Assembly (NCBI GenBank): GCA_937136455.1
Contig: CAKZOO010000179.1
Location: 62,001 to 126,000, forward strand
DNA: 64,000 nt
Reading direction: 5' to 3'
Source of the DNA: an uncultured Flavobacteriaceae bacterium
Lineage (GTDB): Bacteria > Bacteroidota > Bacteroidia > Flavobacteriales > Flavobacteriaceae
The notes beneath the pieces were generated by a model. It ran no database searches, was not told the DNA's origin, and saw only the letters and a list, made by a program, of their open reading frames with translations. The position numbers and the translations under genes were made by a program. Below, piece by piece: positions 10,712-20,546 of this stretch. How positions within the stretch are numbered: position 1 is the stretch's first letter; the number at the start of each line of letters is the position of its first letter.

Positions 10712-10972
10712 TTGATAAAATTAATAAAGTTAATGGGTTTTTTTACTACAGTTCTCTATTTTATATTAGGTATTTACGTTTTTGGTTTTCTCTTAAGGTT
10801 GGCTTCTCCTTATATTATGAAGTATATTTTGAAGCGATTTGAAAAGAAAATGGGTGGTTTTCAAGATCCATTTGATCAAAAAAGATCAACTAAATCAAAA
10901 CAACCGTTAAAAGAAAAGGATGAAATCGTCGGAGATTACATTGATTTTGAAGAAGTTAAAGATGATGAATAA
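10712..10972 (+). CDS. Small single-TM protein (DUF4834-like)
   Basis: 86 aa, N-terminal TM helix and charged C-terminus; stop overlaps start of next gene. Confidence 0.6.
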   Translation: MIKLIKLMGFFTTVLYFILGIYVFGFLLRLASPYIMKYILKRFEKKMGGFQDPFDQKRSTKSKQPLKEKDEIVGDYIDFEEVKDDE

Positions 10973-13376
10973 ATTAGTTAGTTCGATAAAACACCTAGGG
11001 GTTGTAGCCCTTTTTGCAATTATTGCAGTAGGATTCTTTTATCCAATCCTTCAATCGAAGGTATTGTATCAATCAGATATCGTCCAATATATTGGGATGT
11101 CTAAACAACAAAAGGATCACAAATTAGCTACAGGGGAGGAGACTTTTTGGACTAATGCTGCTTTTGGCGGGATGCCAACCTATCAATTAGGAGCTCGATA
11201 TCCCTATCATTTTATAAAGAATATCGATTCTGCACTTCGATTTTTACCCAGACCTGCTGATTATTTATTTCTACTCTTTTTGAGTTTTTACGTTCTGATG
11301 TTAAGTCTAAAAGTTGAGTATAGACTTGCAATCTTAGGAGCCTTAGGCTTTGGTTTATCGACCTATTTCTTAGTGGTGTTATCTGTTGGACACAACGCAA
11401 AGGCTCATGCGATTGCCTATTTGCCATTATTGTTTTCGGGTATGGTGCTCGTCTTTAGAAAAAAGTATTTAACAGGAGCTGTCTTAACAGCCCTCGCCAT
11501 GGGATTGGAGCTTGTAGCAAACCATTATCAGATGACGTATTACTTTTTGCTCTTCTGTTTGGCACTAGGAATTGTATTTTTGATCAAGGCTTTTAAAGAA
11601 GGAGAACTAAAACCTTATTTTACTCAAATAAGTGTCCTTATTGGTGCAGTTCTTTTGGGAATTAGTATTAACGCTACCTCTATCTTGGCAACTTCGGAGT
11701 ATTCTGAGTGGAGTACAAGAGGAGCTTCTGAACTCAGTATTGATCCTGAAGGAAAACCCAAAGCACCAAGTGTAGGTCTTGATTATGATTATATCACGGA
11801 ATATTCCTATGGTATTTTTGAAAGCCTCAATTTATACGTGCCTCGATTATTAGGTGGTTCTGGATCGGAGCAATTATCACAAGACTCTCATTTGTTTCAA
11901 TTTTTAAACAATCAAGGAGTTCCCGTTCAGTCGATTCAACAATTTATTTCTCAAGCCCCACTGTATTGGGGAGATCAACCAATAGTTGCAGGTCCAGCCT
12001 ATATTGGAGCGATCGTGATTTTTTTCTTCGTATTAGCACTGTTTTTTTATAAAGGCCGTTATCGATTACCACTGTTAATTGGAACTGTCTTATCTATTGC
12101 ATTATCGTGGGGTAAGAATTTTGAGTTACTAACTACTTTAATGATCGATTATTTTCCGCTTTACGACAAGTTTAGAGCGGTTTCTTCAGCTCAAATACTT
12201 GCAGAGTTAACCATACCTGTATTTGCTTTTTTAGGGCTAAAATCCTTTTTAAATGATTCAGATGATGCCTATAAAATTAAACTTCTTCAAAAGATTCTCT
12301 TAGGATTTATCTCTTTTGGTGTGGTTTTGTTTGGACTTAGCTTTTTATTTGAATTTCAAGGAGGAATGGATCCTTATTTCAGGTATAATTACGGAGATGA
12401 ATTCGTAGACGTCTTAGTCAAAGATCGAAGATCTGTGTATATAAGTGATGTATTTAGATCAACTGTTTATGTGATTCTTTCAGCGTCTTTATTGTGGATT
12501 TACACCAAGAAACGATTTAGTTCCAACTATTTTTATATCGGTTTGGGACTTTTAATCCTTCTCGATTTAGGTGGAGTAGCCAAACGTTATCTCAATAGTG
12601 ATAATTTTGTTTCATCAAAAGAGATGAACAAACCTTTTGTCGCATCTGACATCGATAAAAGAATAGCTCAAGATAAATCACATTACCGCGTCTTTGATTA
12701 TACTGAGGGAATCAATGGAGCTCGTACCTCTTATTTTCACAACTCAATAGGAGGCTATCACGCTGCCAAACCAAGAGTTATTCAGGAATTATTTGAATAT
12801 CACATAGCCAGAGAATCTTGGGAACCACTTCGTATGCTCAATGTGAAATACGTGATGCAAAAAGATGAGAAGGGGGAACAAAGTTTAATTGTCAATGAGG
12901 AAGCTAATGGAAATGCTTGGTTTGTACAAGCTCTGAGTACTTTTGATTCTCAAGATTATATCATGACTCGATTAGGAGCAACATCGACTAGACATGAAGC
13001 GATTGCCGTAAAAGAGGAGATTGATTCACAGATTCCTTCTGTATTCTCTAGAACTGATCAAGCTATTATCCAATTAGAATCTTATACACCCGATCATTTA
13101 ATCTATAGTAGTTCGAATCCAGATGATGGTTTTGCAGTGTTTTCAGAGCTCTATTATAAAAATGGATGGAATGCCTATATGGATGGCGAGTTAGTACCCC
13201 ATTACAGAGTCGATTACGCTCTAAGAGGCCTCTTTATTCCAAAAGGAACTCATAACATTGAATTTAAATTTGAACCTCAGGTAGTCAAAACTGGCTCAAT
13301 GATACAATTGGTGAGTTTTGTGTTCCTTTTGATTTTAATCGGTTTCACTGCTTATCGTCAGTTGAAGAACGAATAA
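10965..13376 (+). CDS. YfhO family membrane protein
   Basis: Multi-TM; SDIVQYIGMSKQQKD, FWTNAAFGGMPTYQLGARYPYHFIKNID, C-terminal YKNGWNAYMDGELVPHYRVDYALRGLFIPKGTHNIEFKFEP. Confidence 0.85.
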   Translation: MNKLVSSIKHLGVVALFAIIAVGFFYPILQSKVLYQSDIVQYIGMSKQQKDHKLATGEETFWTNAAFGGMPTYQLGARYPYHFIKNIDSALRFLPRPADYLFLLFLSFYVLMLSLKVEYRLAILGALGFGLSTYFLVVLSVGHNAKAHAIAYLPLLFSGMVLVFRKKYLTGAVLTALAMGLELVANHYQMTYYFLLFCLALGIVFLIKAFKEGELKPYFTQISVLIGAVLLGISINATSILATSEYSEWSTRGASELSIDPEGKPKAPSVGLDYDYITEYSYGIFESLNLYVPRLLGGSGSEQLSQDSHLFQFLNNQGVPVQSIQQFISQAPLYWGDQPIVAGPAYIGAIVIFFFVLALFFYKGRYRLPLLIGTVLSIALSWGKNFELLTTLMIDYFPLYDKFRAVSSAQILAELTIPVFAFLGLKSFLNDSDDAYKIKLLQKILLGFISFGVVLFGLSFLFEFQGGMDPYFRYNYGDEFVDVLVKDRRSVYISDVFRSTVYVILSASLLWIYTKKRFSSNYFYIGLGLLILLDLGGVAKRYLNSDNFVSSKEMNKPFVASDIDKRIAQDKSHYRVFDYTEGINGARTSYFHNSIGGYHAAKPRVIQELFEYHIARESWEPLRMLNVKYVMQKDEKGEQSLIVNEEANGNAWFVQALSTFDSQDYIMTRLGATSTRHEAIAVKEEIDSQIPSVFSRTDQAIIQLESYTPDHLIYSSSNPDDGFAVFSELYYKNGWNAYMDGELVPHYRVDYALRGLFIPKGTHNIEFKFEPQVVKTGSMIQLVSFVFLLILIGFTAYRQLKNE

Positions 13377-13383
13377 TACGACT

Positions 13384-14664
13384 ATGAAGAAAGTACTTCT
13401 AATCCTATATTATTGGCCACCTGCAGGAGGACCAGGAGTACAACGATGGTTAAAATTTGTTAAGTATTTTAAGGAGTTCGACATAGAACCAATACTTTAT
13501 ATTCCTTCAAATCCTCATTATCCATTAAGAGATGCATCTTTGATAAATGAGGTTCCAGCAGATTTAAAGATTTACAGTCAACCAATTAATGAACCTTATC
13601 GCTGGGCTTCTAAGCTCTCTAAGAAGAAAACGAACGATTTGAGTTCCGGTGTTGTAGGAGCTAAGAATAAGTCACTATTATCAAAGCTTATGTTATTTAT
13701 TCGTGGTAATTTCTTTATACCTGATGCCCGAAAATCATGGGTAAAGCCTTCAATTTCTTATTTGAAAAAGGTGTTAGAAAAAGAAGGAATTGATACGGTT
13801 ATTACAACTGGACCACCTCATTCATTACACTTAATTGGGATGGGACTACAGAAGGCATCTAAAATAAAGTGGTTAGCAGATTTTAGAGATCCTTGGACTA
13901 GTATTCACTATCAAGACAAACTTTATATGAGTGAATGGGCTAATCGTAAGCACAAGCGATTGGAGTCAAAAGTATTAAATGCTGCGAATGTTATCTGCGT
14001 TACCAGTCCTTCTACTAAAAGTTCTTTTCAGCGCATCACTTCCAAACCGATTCTTTTAATCACCAACGGATTTGATACAGAAGTCGAAACTTCAGTAGCT
14101 TTAGATTCTCATTTTAGTTTGACGCATATAGGAAGTTTACTTTCCCAGCGCAATCCCAAAATGTTGTGGAGTGTTTTAAAGGATTTATGTGAGGAGGAAT
14201 CAGGTTTTAAGGAAGATTTAAAATTGATTTTTGTCGGCAAAACAGATCCTCAAATTATTGAGCAATTAAGTGATTTCAATCTTGAGGCTAATTTTGAAAA
14301 TGTAGGATATGTATCCCACCAAGAAGCGATTAAATATCAGAAAAAAACTCAAATATTATTGCTGATCGAAAGCTTTGACTCTAATGTAGCACAAATTATT
14401 CCTGGGAAATTATTTGAATACCTCTCTGCAAACCGCCCCATTATAGCTATTGGGCCAGAGTCTTGGGATGTAGACCAACTATTAGCGGATAGCAATGCTG
14501 GTACTGCCTATGCCTTAGATGATACAAATTCATTAAAAAACGATATCTTAACCTATTATAGGCTCTACAAAAGAGGTGACTTACATATTGATTCGAGTGG
14601 AATTGAGGCTTATCATCGAAGAGCGCTTACTGAGAAAATGTCAAAAATCCTATGGGAATTGTAA
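13384..14664 (+). CDS. Glycosyltransferase family 4-like protein
   Basis: YYWPPAGGPGVQRWLKFVKYF N-terminus; IPGKLFEYLSANRPIIAIGP in C-terminal domain. Confidence 0.85.
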   Translation: MKKVLLILYYWPPAGGPGVQRWLKFVKYFKEFDIEPILYIPSNPHYPLRDASLINEVPADLKIYSQPINEPYRWASKLSKKKTNDLSSGVVGAKNKSLLSKLMLFIRGNFFIPDARKSWVKPSISYLKKVLEKEGIDTVITTGPPHSLHLIGMGLQKASKIKWLADFRDPWTSIHYQDKLYMSEWANRKHKRLESKVLNAANVICVTSPSTKSSFQRITSKPILLITNGFDTEVETSVALDSHFSLTHIGSLLSQRNPKMLWSVLKDLCEEESGFKEDLKLIFVGKTDPQIIEQLSDFNLEANFENVGYVSHQEAIKYQKKTQILLLIESFDSNVAQIIPGKLFEYLSANRPIIAIGPESWDVDQLLADSNAGTAYALDDTNSLKNDILTYYRLYKRGDLHIDSSGIEAYHRRALTEKMSKILWEL

Positions 14665-16106
14665 TTCAACAATCGGTTAAAAATACCTTGAGTACCTATT
14701 TAGGTTTTGCGGTAGGTGCACTTAATACCTTGGTGTTTTACACTCACTTTATGAGTGCTTCTAATTACGGTGTTGTCGCTTTAATGCTTTCCATTGCTAC
14801 TGTTGGAGCTCCTTTTATTCTCTTTGGCTCACATCAGGTATTGATTCGATATTATCCAAAGTTTTCCTCTTCAGATCAATCAAAATTGATGGGTTTTTCA
14901 TTTTTGATTCCATTTGTAATGTCTTTTATCGTTGGAATTCTCATCTCTATTTTTGAGCAACCACTTATTAGTTTTATTCAAAGTGATTCCCAGCTCCCTT
15001 CTTATTTTCTTTGGTATGTCTATCTCATAGGGGTCTTTATGGCTTTTTTTGAGTATTTCTACGCTTTAAGTAGAGCTTCCTTACAATCTGTTTTAGGAAA
15101 TTTTGCTAAAGAAGTATTTCACAGAGTCTTAATTGCCATAGGGCTTTTGGCCTTGTCATTTGAGTTGTTGACCATAGATTCGTTTATGTTTTTATTAGTG
15201 GTTGTTTATGCACTTCGACTTTTATTGATGATGTATTACAGTTTAAAAGTCACTACTAATAGGTGGTCCTTTAAGTTGTCTTTTTCTATAAAACCCTTGT
15301 TTTTATATGCCCTTGTAATGTTGATGGGATCCGCAGCAGCTTTAGCGATTTTAGAAGTCGATAAGATCATGATTAATTTGTATTTAGATCTCAATCAAGT
15401 AGCCTATTATACGGTGGCAGTATTTATAGCGACATTAATTGCTGTACCCTTTAGAGCCATGCATCAAATAACGCTGCCAATAACTGCTAAATTAATTGCT
15501 GATGAAAATTTTGAGGGACTCTTGGATCTTTATAAGAAAAGTAGTTTAAACCTAAGTATTGTTACTGCTTTGGTGATGATTCTTTTATTAGTAAATATTG
15601 AAAATCTCTATCAATTTATTCCTGAGAATTACTCTCAAGCAATCTTTGTTGTTTATCTTTTGGGAATTGCTAAGTTTTTGGATGCGAGTCTTGGTATCAA
15701 TAATGCGATTATCAACAATTCTCCTTTCTACGCATATGTCTTGGGATTTGGAGTCGTGTTGGCAATTTTAACGGTACTTTTTAATATGTGGTTATTGCCT
15801 GTTTACGGGATCGTTGGAGCAGCTTATGCTTCTTTATTTGCTCTATTGATTTACAATGTATTAAAGTTAGTATTGGTGATGGTTAATTATAAAATGCAAC
15901 CGTATTCTTTAAAGACTTTAGTAATTGTTGTGATATCAGTATTGATTTACTATGCTGTTACTAATATGAGTAGTGCTAGCAATATCTATATCGATCTGCT
16001 GATAAAGAGTTTCGTAACTCTATTTGTCTTTGTGGGAATCTCTTATAAAATCAAACTCTCAATGAGCCTTAATGATTTGATTGATAGAGTTTTGAGAAGA
16101 AATTAA
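14652..16106 (+). CDS. Polysaccharide flippase / Wzx-like MATE superfamily protein
   Basis: ~14 hydrophobic segments, VKNTLSTYLGFAVGALNTLVFYTHFMSASNYGVVALMLS; overlaps upstream GT by 13 nt. Confidence 0.8.
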   Translation: MGIVIQQSVKNTLSTYLGFAVGALNTLVFYTHFMSASNYGVVALMLSIATVGAPFILFGSHQVLIRYYPKFSSSDQSKLMGFSFLIPFVMSFIVGILISIFEQPLISFIQSDSQLPSYFLWYVYLIGVFMAFFEYFYALSRASLQSVLGNFAKEVFHRVLIAIGLLALSFELLTIDSFMFLLVVVYALRLLLMMYYSLKVTTNRWSFKLSFSIKPLFLYALVMLMGSAAALAILEVDKIMINLYLDLNQVAYYTVAVFIATLIAVPFRAMHQITLPITAKLIADENFEGLLDLYKKSSLNLSIVTALVMILLLVNIENLYQFIPENYSQAIFVVYLLGIAKFLDASLGINNAIINNSPFYAYVLGFGVVLAILTVLFNMWLLPVYGIVGAAYASLFALLIYNVLKLVLVMVNYKMQPYSLKTLVIVVISVLIYYAVTNMSSASNIYIDLLIKSFVTLFVFVGISYKIKLSMSLNDLIDRVLRRN

Positions 16107-18883
16107 TGAAGTTTTTCTTTAAGGTATTTAGCTGTGTGAGATTTGGTGTTATTTGCAACCTCTTCGGGAGTTCCACAGGCGATGAGACATCCACCTTTAT
16201 CACCACCCTCCAGTCCTAGATCGATAAGGTAATCGGCACTCTTGAGCATATCGATGTTGTGTTCAATAAGTAGGATAGAATGGCCGTTTTCTAATAGTGC
16301 ATTAAAGGAGGCTAAGAGTTTAGCGATATCGTGAAAATGAAGCCCCGTAGTTGGCTCATCAAAAATGAATAAGGTGTGGTTGTCTTTAGATCCCTTCAAT
16401 AGGAAAGAAGCTAATTTAATTCGTTGTGCCTCACCACCAGAAAGGGTAGAAGAGGCTTGTCCTAAGGCGACATATCCAAGACCAACTGCTTCTAGTGGTT
16501 GTAGTTTTTTAGCTATTTTTTGTTCTCGATGCTTAGTAAAGAAGTCAAGAGCATCACTAACGGTCATGTGTAAGACATCGTTGATATTCTTTCCCTCGAA
16601 TTTAATTTCTAAGATTTCTTTTTTAAAACGCTTTCCTTTACAAACGTCACATTCGATATGAATATCAGCCATAAATTGCATTTCAACGGTGATTTCTCCT
16701 TCACCTTTACATTTGTCACAGCGCCCTCCGTCGACATTAAAAGAGAAGTGTTTGGGTTGGTATCCTCTAAGTTTACTTAGGGGTTGTTTGGTGAACAAAC
16801 TTCTGATGTCATCATATGCCTTGATATAGGTGACTGGATTGGATCTGGATGATTTCCCTATTGGGTTTTGATCGATAAATTCTACCTCTTTTAAATCTTT
16901 AGAATGAATTTGATAAGTACTGTGTTGTCCTATTTTTTGACCGTATCCACCGAGTTCTTTCACTACTATCGGATAGATGAGATTTTTTACAAGGGTGCTT
17001 TTACCACTTCCAGACACACCGCTAATAGCTGTGAGTGATTTAAGAGGTATTTTTAAGTCTATATTCTTTAAATTGTTTTCTCTTCCTCCTTTAATTTCAA
17101 TATAGTCCTTAGAAGTTCTTCTTTTTTGAGGAATAGGTATTTCTAAGCTTCGATTGAGGTATTGTGCCGTCAAGCTATTGGAAGCCAGTAATTCTTTTAA
17201 GCTTCCATAGGCAACAAGAGAACCACCATGTGTTCCCGCTTCAGGTCCAATATCGATCACTAGATCAGCTGCCTTGATGATATCCTCGTCGTGTTCGACT
17301 ACGATCACTGTATTGCCCAATGCTTTGAGCGATTTGAGGACTTCAATAAGATTTTCAGTGTCCTTAGGGTGCAAGCCGATGCTGGGTTCGTCTAAGATAT
17401 ACATAGATCCTACAAGAGAACTGCCTAAGGAAGTCGCCAGGTTGATACGCTGACTCTCTCCACCAGACAACGAATTTGATTTTCTGTTGAGATTCAAATA
17501 GGGGAGTCCTACCTTTAAAAGGTATTCGATTCTAGAGTTGATTTCAATAAGAATTCTCTTAGCTACTTGCTGCTCGTAATCAGTAAGTTGGAGTTCTTTG
17601 AAGAATACCGCTAATTCATCGATAGGTAAAACGACTAATTCTTGTATACTAGCACCACCTACCTTAACATAAGAAGTTTCCTCTTTTAATTTGGTTCCTT
17701 TACAGCTAGGGCAAATGGTTTTTCCTCTAAATCGAGCGAGCATGACCCTATTGTGAACCTTGTAATTCTTTTTCTCAAGTTTGTCAAAGAAGGGATGAAG
17801 TCCTGTAAATCCTTTGGCTCCATTCCAAACTAAATCTTGTTGCTCTTTTGACAACTCACACCATGGCTTGTGAATCGAAATAGTGTAATCTGCAGCTACA
17901 TTGATTAGCTTATCTAAGTATCGCTGCATGCTTTTTCCTCTCCAAGGAGCAATGGCTTCTTCGTAGATGGAAAGGTTGGTGTTGGGAATGACTAAATCTG
18001 GATCGATTCCAACGATATCACCATATCCTTCACAGTTAGGACAGGCACCATAAGGGTTGTTAAAGCTGAAAAAATGAGTGTTAGGTTCTGTAAAACTCAT
18101 TTGATCCATTTCAAACTTATTGTTGAATTCCTGAGCCTTATTGCTTTTGAGGTCTAAAACTCTAAGACTTCCTTTTCCTTCAAAGAAGGCGAGTTCAATG
18201 GTGTTTTTTAATCGATTGATAAAATCTTCGTCCTCAGCTAGGACAATACGATCAACAACGAGTTCAAAGGAAGATGGGATATTCTCTATGGGTTCACTGA
18301 TTTTGATGACTTCTCCATTGGCGTAAATTCTAGCATAGCCTTGCTTTACGAGAAGATCAATGGTCTTAGAGGGTTGTTTTTTATCCGTAATATGAACGGG
18401 AGCGAGTAATAAAAGTCTTGTTCTGAGCTCAAAGGATTGAATGTAGTCTAACACATCTTGAAGCTTGTGTTTTTTTACTTCCTCACCACTTATAGGAGAA
18501 TAGGTTCTTCCAATTCTCGAAAAGAGCAATTTTAAATAATCGTAAATCTCAGTTGAAGTTCCAACGGTAGATCTAGGGTTGGTGGTATTGACTTTTTGTT
18601 CAATAGCAATTGCTGGAGCAATACCCAGTATGCTATCTACTAGTGGCTTGTCCAGTTTCCCAAGAAATTGCCTTGAATAGGAAGAAAGACTCTCAATATA
18701 ACGACGTTGTCCCTCAGCATAAAGCGTATCAAAGGCTAAAGATGATTTTCCAGAGCCAGAAAGTCCCGTTATCACCACTAATTGATTTCTGGGAATAGCA
18801 ACATCTAAATTCTTAAGGTTGTGCAATTTAGCGCCCTTAATTAGAATGTTTTCTCTTGGATTATAGTCTTTTAAATCGATCAT
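16103..18883 (-). CDS. uvrA: Excinuclease ABC subunit A
   Basis: TGLSGSGKSSLAFDTLYAEGQRRYIESLSSYSRQFLG; duplicate ABC signatures; CxxC zinc motifs. Confidence 0.97.
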   Translation of the reverse strand: MIDLKDYNPRENILIKGAKLHNLKNLDVAIPRNQLVVITGLSGSGKSSLAFDTLYAEGQRRYIESLSSYSRQFLGKLDKPLVDSILGIAPAIAIEQKVNTTNPRSTVGTSTEIYDYLKLLFSRIGRTYSPISGEEVKKHKLQDVLDYIQSFELRTRLLLLAPVHITDKKQPSKTIDLLVKQGYARIYANGEVIKISEPIENIPSSFELVVDRIVLAEDEDFINRLKNTIELAFFEGKGSLRVLDLKSNKAQEFNNKFEMDQMSFTEPNTHFFSFNNPYGACPNCEGYGDIVGIDPDLVIPNTNLSIYEEAIAPWRGKSMQRYLDKLINVAADYTISIHKPWCELSKEQQDLVWNGAKGFTGLHPFFDKLEKKNYKVHNRVMLARFRGKTICPSCKGTKLKEETSYVKVGGASIQELVVLPIDELAVFFKELQLTDYEQQVAKRILIEINSRIEYLLKVGLPYLNLNRKSNSLSGGESQRINLATSLGSSLVGSMYILDEPSIGLHPKDTENLIEVLKSLKALGNTVIVVEHDEDIIKAADLVIDIGPEAGTHGGSLVAYGSLKELLASNSLTAQYLNRSLEIPIPQKRRTSKDYIEIKGGRENNLKNIDLKIPLKSLTAISGVSGSGKSTLVKNLIYPIVVKELGGYGQKIGQHSTYQIHSKDLKEVEFIDQNPIGKSSRSNPVTYIKAYDDIRSLFTKQPLSKLRGYQPKHFSFNVDGGRCDKCKGEGEITVEMQFMADIHIECDVCKGKRFKKEILEIKFEGKNINDVLHMTVSDALDFFTKHREQKIAKKLQPLEAVGLGYVALGQASSTLSGGEAQRIKLASFLLKGSKDNHTLFIFDEPTTGLHFHDIAKLLASFNALLENGHSILLIEHNIDMLKSADYLIDLGLEGGDKGGCLIACGTPEEVANNTKSHTAKYLKEKLH

Positions 18884-19018
18884 AGGTCAAAAGATAAATA
18901 TACTATCGATATCAAAAATCTCCTAATCAAATGAATTCTTTTCTTTTGATATTTAATTGGAATCAAATGATTTTTTTTCTATATTTAAACTTATAACAAT
19001 AACAAACAACGCCTATAG

Positions 19019-19103
19019 CATAAGTTACTTTTAAATTTTAGTGTATAACCATCACAAGATCAGTTTATTATTGGTCTTTGTGTTGTATTTAAAGTAACTT
19101 ATG
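19019..19103 (+). promoter_or_regulatory. Inverted repeat / predicted 5'-UTR hairpin enclosing the sigma factor start codon
   Basis: CATAAGTTACTTTtAAA (19019-19035) is complementary to TTTAAAGTAACTTATG (19088-19103); inner stem CACAAGATCA (19053-19062) with TGGTCTTTGTG (19072-19082). Confidence 0.7.
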
Positions 19104-19682
19104 AACTCAACAGAACTAGATGCTCATTTAGTAAGGCGTTATCTCAACGGAGAGGAAACTGCACTTCACAAACTCATTGTCAATCACCAATCTCGTGTTA
19201 AGGGATTTATATTTTCTAAGGTAAAAGATAGAGATATCACTGAAGATATTTTTCAAGACACCTATATCAAAGTGATCAAATCGCTTCGCAAAGGATCTTA
19301 TAACGAAGAGGGTAAGTTTTTGCCATGGGTGATGAGAATCGCCCACAATTTAATTGTGGATTACTTCAGAAAACAAAACAAGGTTCCAACCCTTTCAAAT
19401 GCCATGGAATTTGATATATTTTCTGTGATTTCTGATGATTCACTTCACATGGAAGAGCGATTGGTTAAAAGCCAAATAGAACTTGAAGTCAAAGAATTGG
19501 TGACTCGATTACCTAAAGATCAAAAAGAAGTTATTGAAATGCGTATGTATCGAGATATGAGTTTTAAAGAGATTTCAGAAAATACAGGGGTAAGTATCAA
19601 TACAGCCCTTGGTAGAATGCGCTATGCCTTACAAAATATCAGAAAAGAAATTGAAGCTAAAAAGCTAGTTTTAAGTTACTAA
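19101..19682 (+). CDS. RNA polymerase sigma factor, sigma-70 family (ECF-type)
   Basis: DITEDIFQDTYIKVIKSL region 2, LPKDQKEVIEMRMYRDMSFKEISENTGVSINTALGRMRYAL region 4. Confidence 0.93.
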   Translation: MNSTELDAHLVRRYLNGEETALHKLIVNHQSRVKGFIFSKVKDRDITEDIFQDTYIKVIKSLRKGSYNEEGKFLPWVMRIAHNLIVDYFRKQNKVPTLSNAMEFDIFSVISDDSLHMEERLVKSQIELEVKELVTRLPKDQKEVIEMRMYRDMSFKEISENTGVSINTALGRMRYALQNIRKEIEAKKLVLSY

Positions 19683-19717
19683 CACAATAATATTAAAATA
19701 ATAACGTTATAAGGTTG

Positions 19718-19864
19718 ATGAATAATTCAACCATTAACCAAATCGAAACTCAAAATAGTCTTCAATTCTATCGAATTGACAGTCTGTTGTTTATAGGTAT
19801 GTTTTCACAAGCGTATTATACTGTAGCCTGTGGAAATGATCATTTGGAGTTTATTTTGAACTAG
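19718..19864 (+). CDS. Candidate 48-aa small protein downstream of the sigma factor
   Basis: Not in ORF track: MNNSTINQIETQNSLQFYRIDSLLFIGMFSQAYYTVACGNDHLEFILN*; co-directional, tail-to-tail overlap with nth by 14 nt. Confidence 0.4.
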   Translation: MNNSTINQIETQNSLQFYRIDSLLFIGMFSQAYYTVACGNDHLEFILN

Positions 19865-20513
19865 ATTTTTTCAAGTACTCGTTAATCACAGAAGCTCTTC
19901 CTATGGTTTTTGTGATGATGTCTTTTTCTAAATCCCAACCTCTCGCTGGAGAATACTCTCGACCGTACCAAATTATTTGAAGGTGGAGTTTGTTCCATTT
20001 GTCTTTTGGAAACAACCTTTTAGCATCTTTTTCTGTTTGAACTACATTTTTACCATTGGAAAATCCCCAACGATACATCAAACGATGAATATGAGTGTCT
20101 ACAGGAAAAGCGGGGATGTTAAATGCCTGTGAAATCACAACTGATGCAGTTTTATGACCAACCGCTGGAAATTGTTCTAGTTTCTCAAGTTCTTTTGGAA
20201 CTATGCCTTCGTACTTTTCAACCAATATTTTTGACAATCCGAAAATACCTTTAGATTTCATTGGAGAAAGTCCAACAGGTTTTATAATCTCTCTGATTTC
20301 GTCAACACTTAGTTTGATCATATCATAGGGGTTATCTGCCTTTGCAAAAAGCAATGGTGTGATTTGATTGACTCGAACATCGGTGGATTGTGCTGAGAGC
20401 AATACAGCAATTAAAAGCGTATAAGGATCCTTGTGATCAAGAGGAACAGGAACCTCTGGGTAAAGTTCTTCTAAGGTATCTATTGTGAATTTTACTTTTT
20501 CAGCTTTGGTCAT
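19851..20513 (-). CDS. nth: Endonuclease III
   Basis: LIAVLLSAQSTDVRVNQITPLLF, LEQFPAVGHKTASVV, FPVDTHIHRLMYRWG. No C-terminal Fe-S cysteine cluster evident. Confidence 0.93.
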   Translation of the reverse strand: MTKAEKVKFTIDTLEELYPEVPVPLDHKDPYTLLIAVLLSAQSTDVRVNQITPLLFAKADNPYDMIKLSVDEIREIIKPVGLSPMKSKGIFGLSKILVEKYEGIVPKELEKLEQFPAVGHKTASVVISQAFNIPAFPVDTHIHRLMYRWGFSNGKNVVQTEKDAKRLFPKDKWNKLHLQIIWYGREYSPARGWDLEKDIITKTIGRASVINEYLKKSSSK

Positions 20514-20546
20514 TTTTGTACTTTTATAGTTAAATATAAGATTCTT

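Noticed and set aside
16103-16106. Overlap of flippase and uvrA stop codons as a possible regulatory convergent overlap
   Set aside because: Four-nt stop-codon overlaps (TTAA) are common in compact genomes and no terminator structure is present; not notable by itself.
16365-16661. 98-aa plus-strand ORF
   Set aside because: Antisense to uvrA conserved coding region.
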